Source: Burkholderiales bacterium (GTDB lineage: Bacteria; Pseudomonadota; Gammaproteobacteria; Burkholderiales; Burkholderiaceae_C). From it: DNA of 15,962 bases. The notes under the pieces are model-generated. The model did not search any database. It worked only from the letters and a program-made list of their open reading frames with translations, and was not told where the DNA came from. Numbering within the stretch: the stretch's first letter is position 1; every line of letters begins with the position of its first letter. Location: NCBI GenBank assembly GCA_947458895.1, contig CANHBY010000001.1, forward strand, positions 1-15,962, in the 5' to 3' direction. A program made the position numbers and the translations under genes. Positions 15,373-15,962 of the stretch are shown piece after piece.

Positions 15373-15403
15373 TCGGGGAAACCCCCCGATCAAGCCATTT
15401 TTT
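15373..15403 (+). terminator. Terminator-like hairpin in front of the last gene
   Basis: TCGGGG (15373-15378) pairs with CCCCGA (15384-15389) around five bases, and a run of six T follows at 15398-15403 after an 8-base gap. It lies about 25 bases before the GTG at 15429. The gap is too long for a classical terminator. It could be a weak attenuator, or the T-rich part could belong to a promoter (TGTAAT at 15405-15410). Confidence 0.3.
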
Positions 15404-15428
15404 ACTGTAATTTGCCTGGAGGTTGCTC

Positions 15429-15797
15429 GTGAGCATTTGGTTGACCGCCCTGAAGGCTGTCCCCTGGACCGACGTGATCGCTGCAGCACCCGCCGTGGCA
15501 AGGGGCGCGCGCAAGTTGTTCAATCGTCCTGCTAGGGGATCGATGGTGAACAGCTCATCGGTTGATGTGGAGGGGGGTCCCAGCCTCCAATCATTGAGTG
15601 ATGCAGTCGAGAAATTGAGCGCCCAGCAACGGGCCTCAGCTGCCATGGTCGAGACACTCAGCCTGCAAAACAGCCAGCTGAGGGATGCCGTGGGCATTCT
15701 TCGCGCGAGGTGCCAGCTGCTGATCTGGTTTTCGAGTGCGCTGCTTTTTCTGTGGATGGCTCTGCTGGCCTGGATGTTTTGGCAAGCCAGAGCCTGA
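15429..15797 (+). CDS. Small tail-anchored coiled-coil protein, function unknown
   Basis: A 122-residue protein. The N-terminal segment SIWLTALKAVPWTDVIAAAPAVARGARKLF (residues 2-31) is an amphipathic hydrophobic stretch. A Ser/Gly-rich linker follows. Residues about 54-92 (LQSLSDAVEKLSAQQ through LRDAVGILRAR) look like a coiled coil. A strong transmembrane helix (about 95-118, rich in Leu and Trp) ends the protein. I recall similar hypothetical proteins in Comamonadaceae but no function. The GTG start is fixed by GGAGG at 15418-15422, six bases upstream; a TTG at 15423 touches this site and is less likely. No terminator follows directly. Confidence 0.75.
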   Translation: MSIWLTALKAVPWTDVIAAAPAVARGARKLFNRPARGSMVNSSSVDVEGGPSLQSLSDAVEKLSAQQRASAAMVETLSLQNSQLRDAVGILRARCQLLIWFSSALLFLWMALLAWMFWQARA

Positions 15798-15913
15798 TTT
15801 TTATTTCCGAGGATTCAACCTAAAAACCGTACATGGACGCCCCCGGTTTGCCAAGTTCTCAATTCATGACGACGCGAAGGAAAAGATTGCACCCGTACAT
15901 TCGGACTTTGAAT

Positions 15914-15928
15914 GCGGCTGTTAGCCGC
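15914..15928. terminator. Small hairpin near the window end
   Basis: GCGGCT (15914-15919) and AGCCGC (15923-15928) pair perfectly around three bases, 117 bases after the last gene. There is no T-run. It might mark the end of that transcript. I see no gene in 15798-15962. Confidence 0.3.
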
Positions 15929-15962
15929 TGTCCCTGATGGGATTTGCTGATCGGCGCCTCTA

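Noticed and set aside
15827..15900. Direct repeat CCGTACAT near the window end
   Set aside because: Two copies of eight bases 65 bases apart are not enough to support an iteron or attachment site.

Overview
This window looks like a chromosomal core region of a betaproteobacterium, most likely order Burkholderiales and close to the Comamonadaceae. I infer this from protein recognition by eye, the moderately high GC content, the yqgE-ruvX-pyrR-pyrB-pyrC'-plsC gene chain, the PyrR/inactive-dihydroorotase arrangement and the DUF6279-type lipoprotein. No database search was possible. I see no rRNA, tRNA, CRISPR array, insertion sequence, phage gene or toxin-antitoxin pair. Nearly all the DNA is accounted for by intact housekeeping genes.

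Layout. 1-906 (+): the 3' part of a diguanylate cyclase gene (GGEEF motif and c-di-GMP inhibitory site). It is followed by a long imperfect inverted repeat (912-989) and, converging on it, a class I photolyase gene (1024-2484, -). A 103-bp divergent spacer with a perfect dyad then precedes a tightly packed + strand operon: yqgE, ruvX, pyrR, pyrB, an inactive dihydroorotase homologue (pyrC'/pyrX) and plsC (2588-7202). Four of its five junctions overlap as ATGA or TGATG. A strong hairpin (7219-7268) separates it from the convergent gpmA (7276-8022, -).

A divergent promoter region then leads to a + strand set for redox, secretion and lipid precursors: membrane-anchored rhodanese, grxC, secB and gpsA (8172-10476). 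This is the same neighbourhood (yibN-grxC-secB-gpsA, beside a phosphoglycerate mutase gene) known from Escherichia coli. On the minus strand follow an uncharacterised five-helix membrane protein (10510-11127), a 336-bp non-coding gap and glmU (11464-12852). A DUF6279-type lipoprotein gene (12851-13738, +) starts head to head with glmU so that the two ATG codons share two bases. AMP nucleosidase (13751-15238, -) and a small coiled-coil, tail-anchored protein (15429-15797, +) finish the window.

Functionally the window ties together nucleotide metabolism (PyrR, ATCase with its non-catalytic partner, AMP nucleosidase), phospholipid precursors (GpsA makes glycerol-3-phosphate, PlsC makes phosphatidate), cell-wall precursor synthesis (GlmU), DNA repair (photolyase, RuvX) and c-di-GMP signalling. 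I found no convincing new multi-gene system. The points most worth a second look are the shared start codons of glmU and the lipoprotein gene, the dyad and possible leaderless start at yqgE, the loss of all recognisable histidine metal ligands in the dihydroorotase homologue, a short in-frame insertion in GpsA, the two long inverted repeats, and the two unknown membrane proteins.
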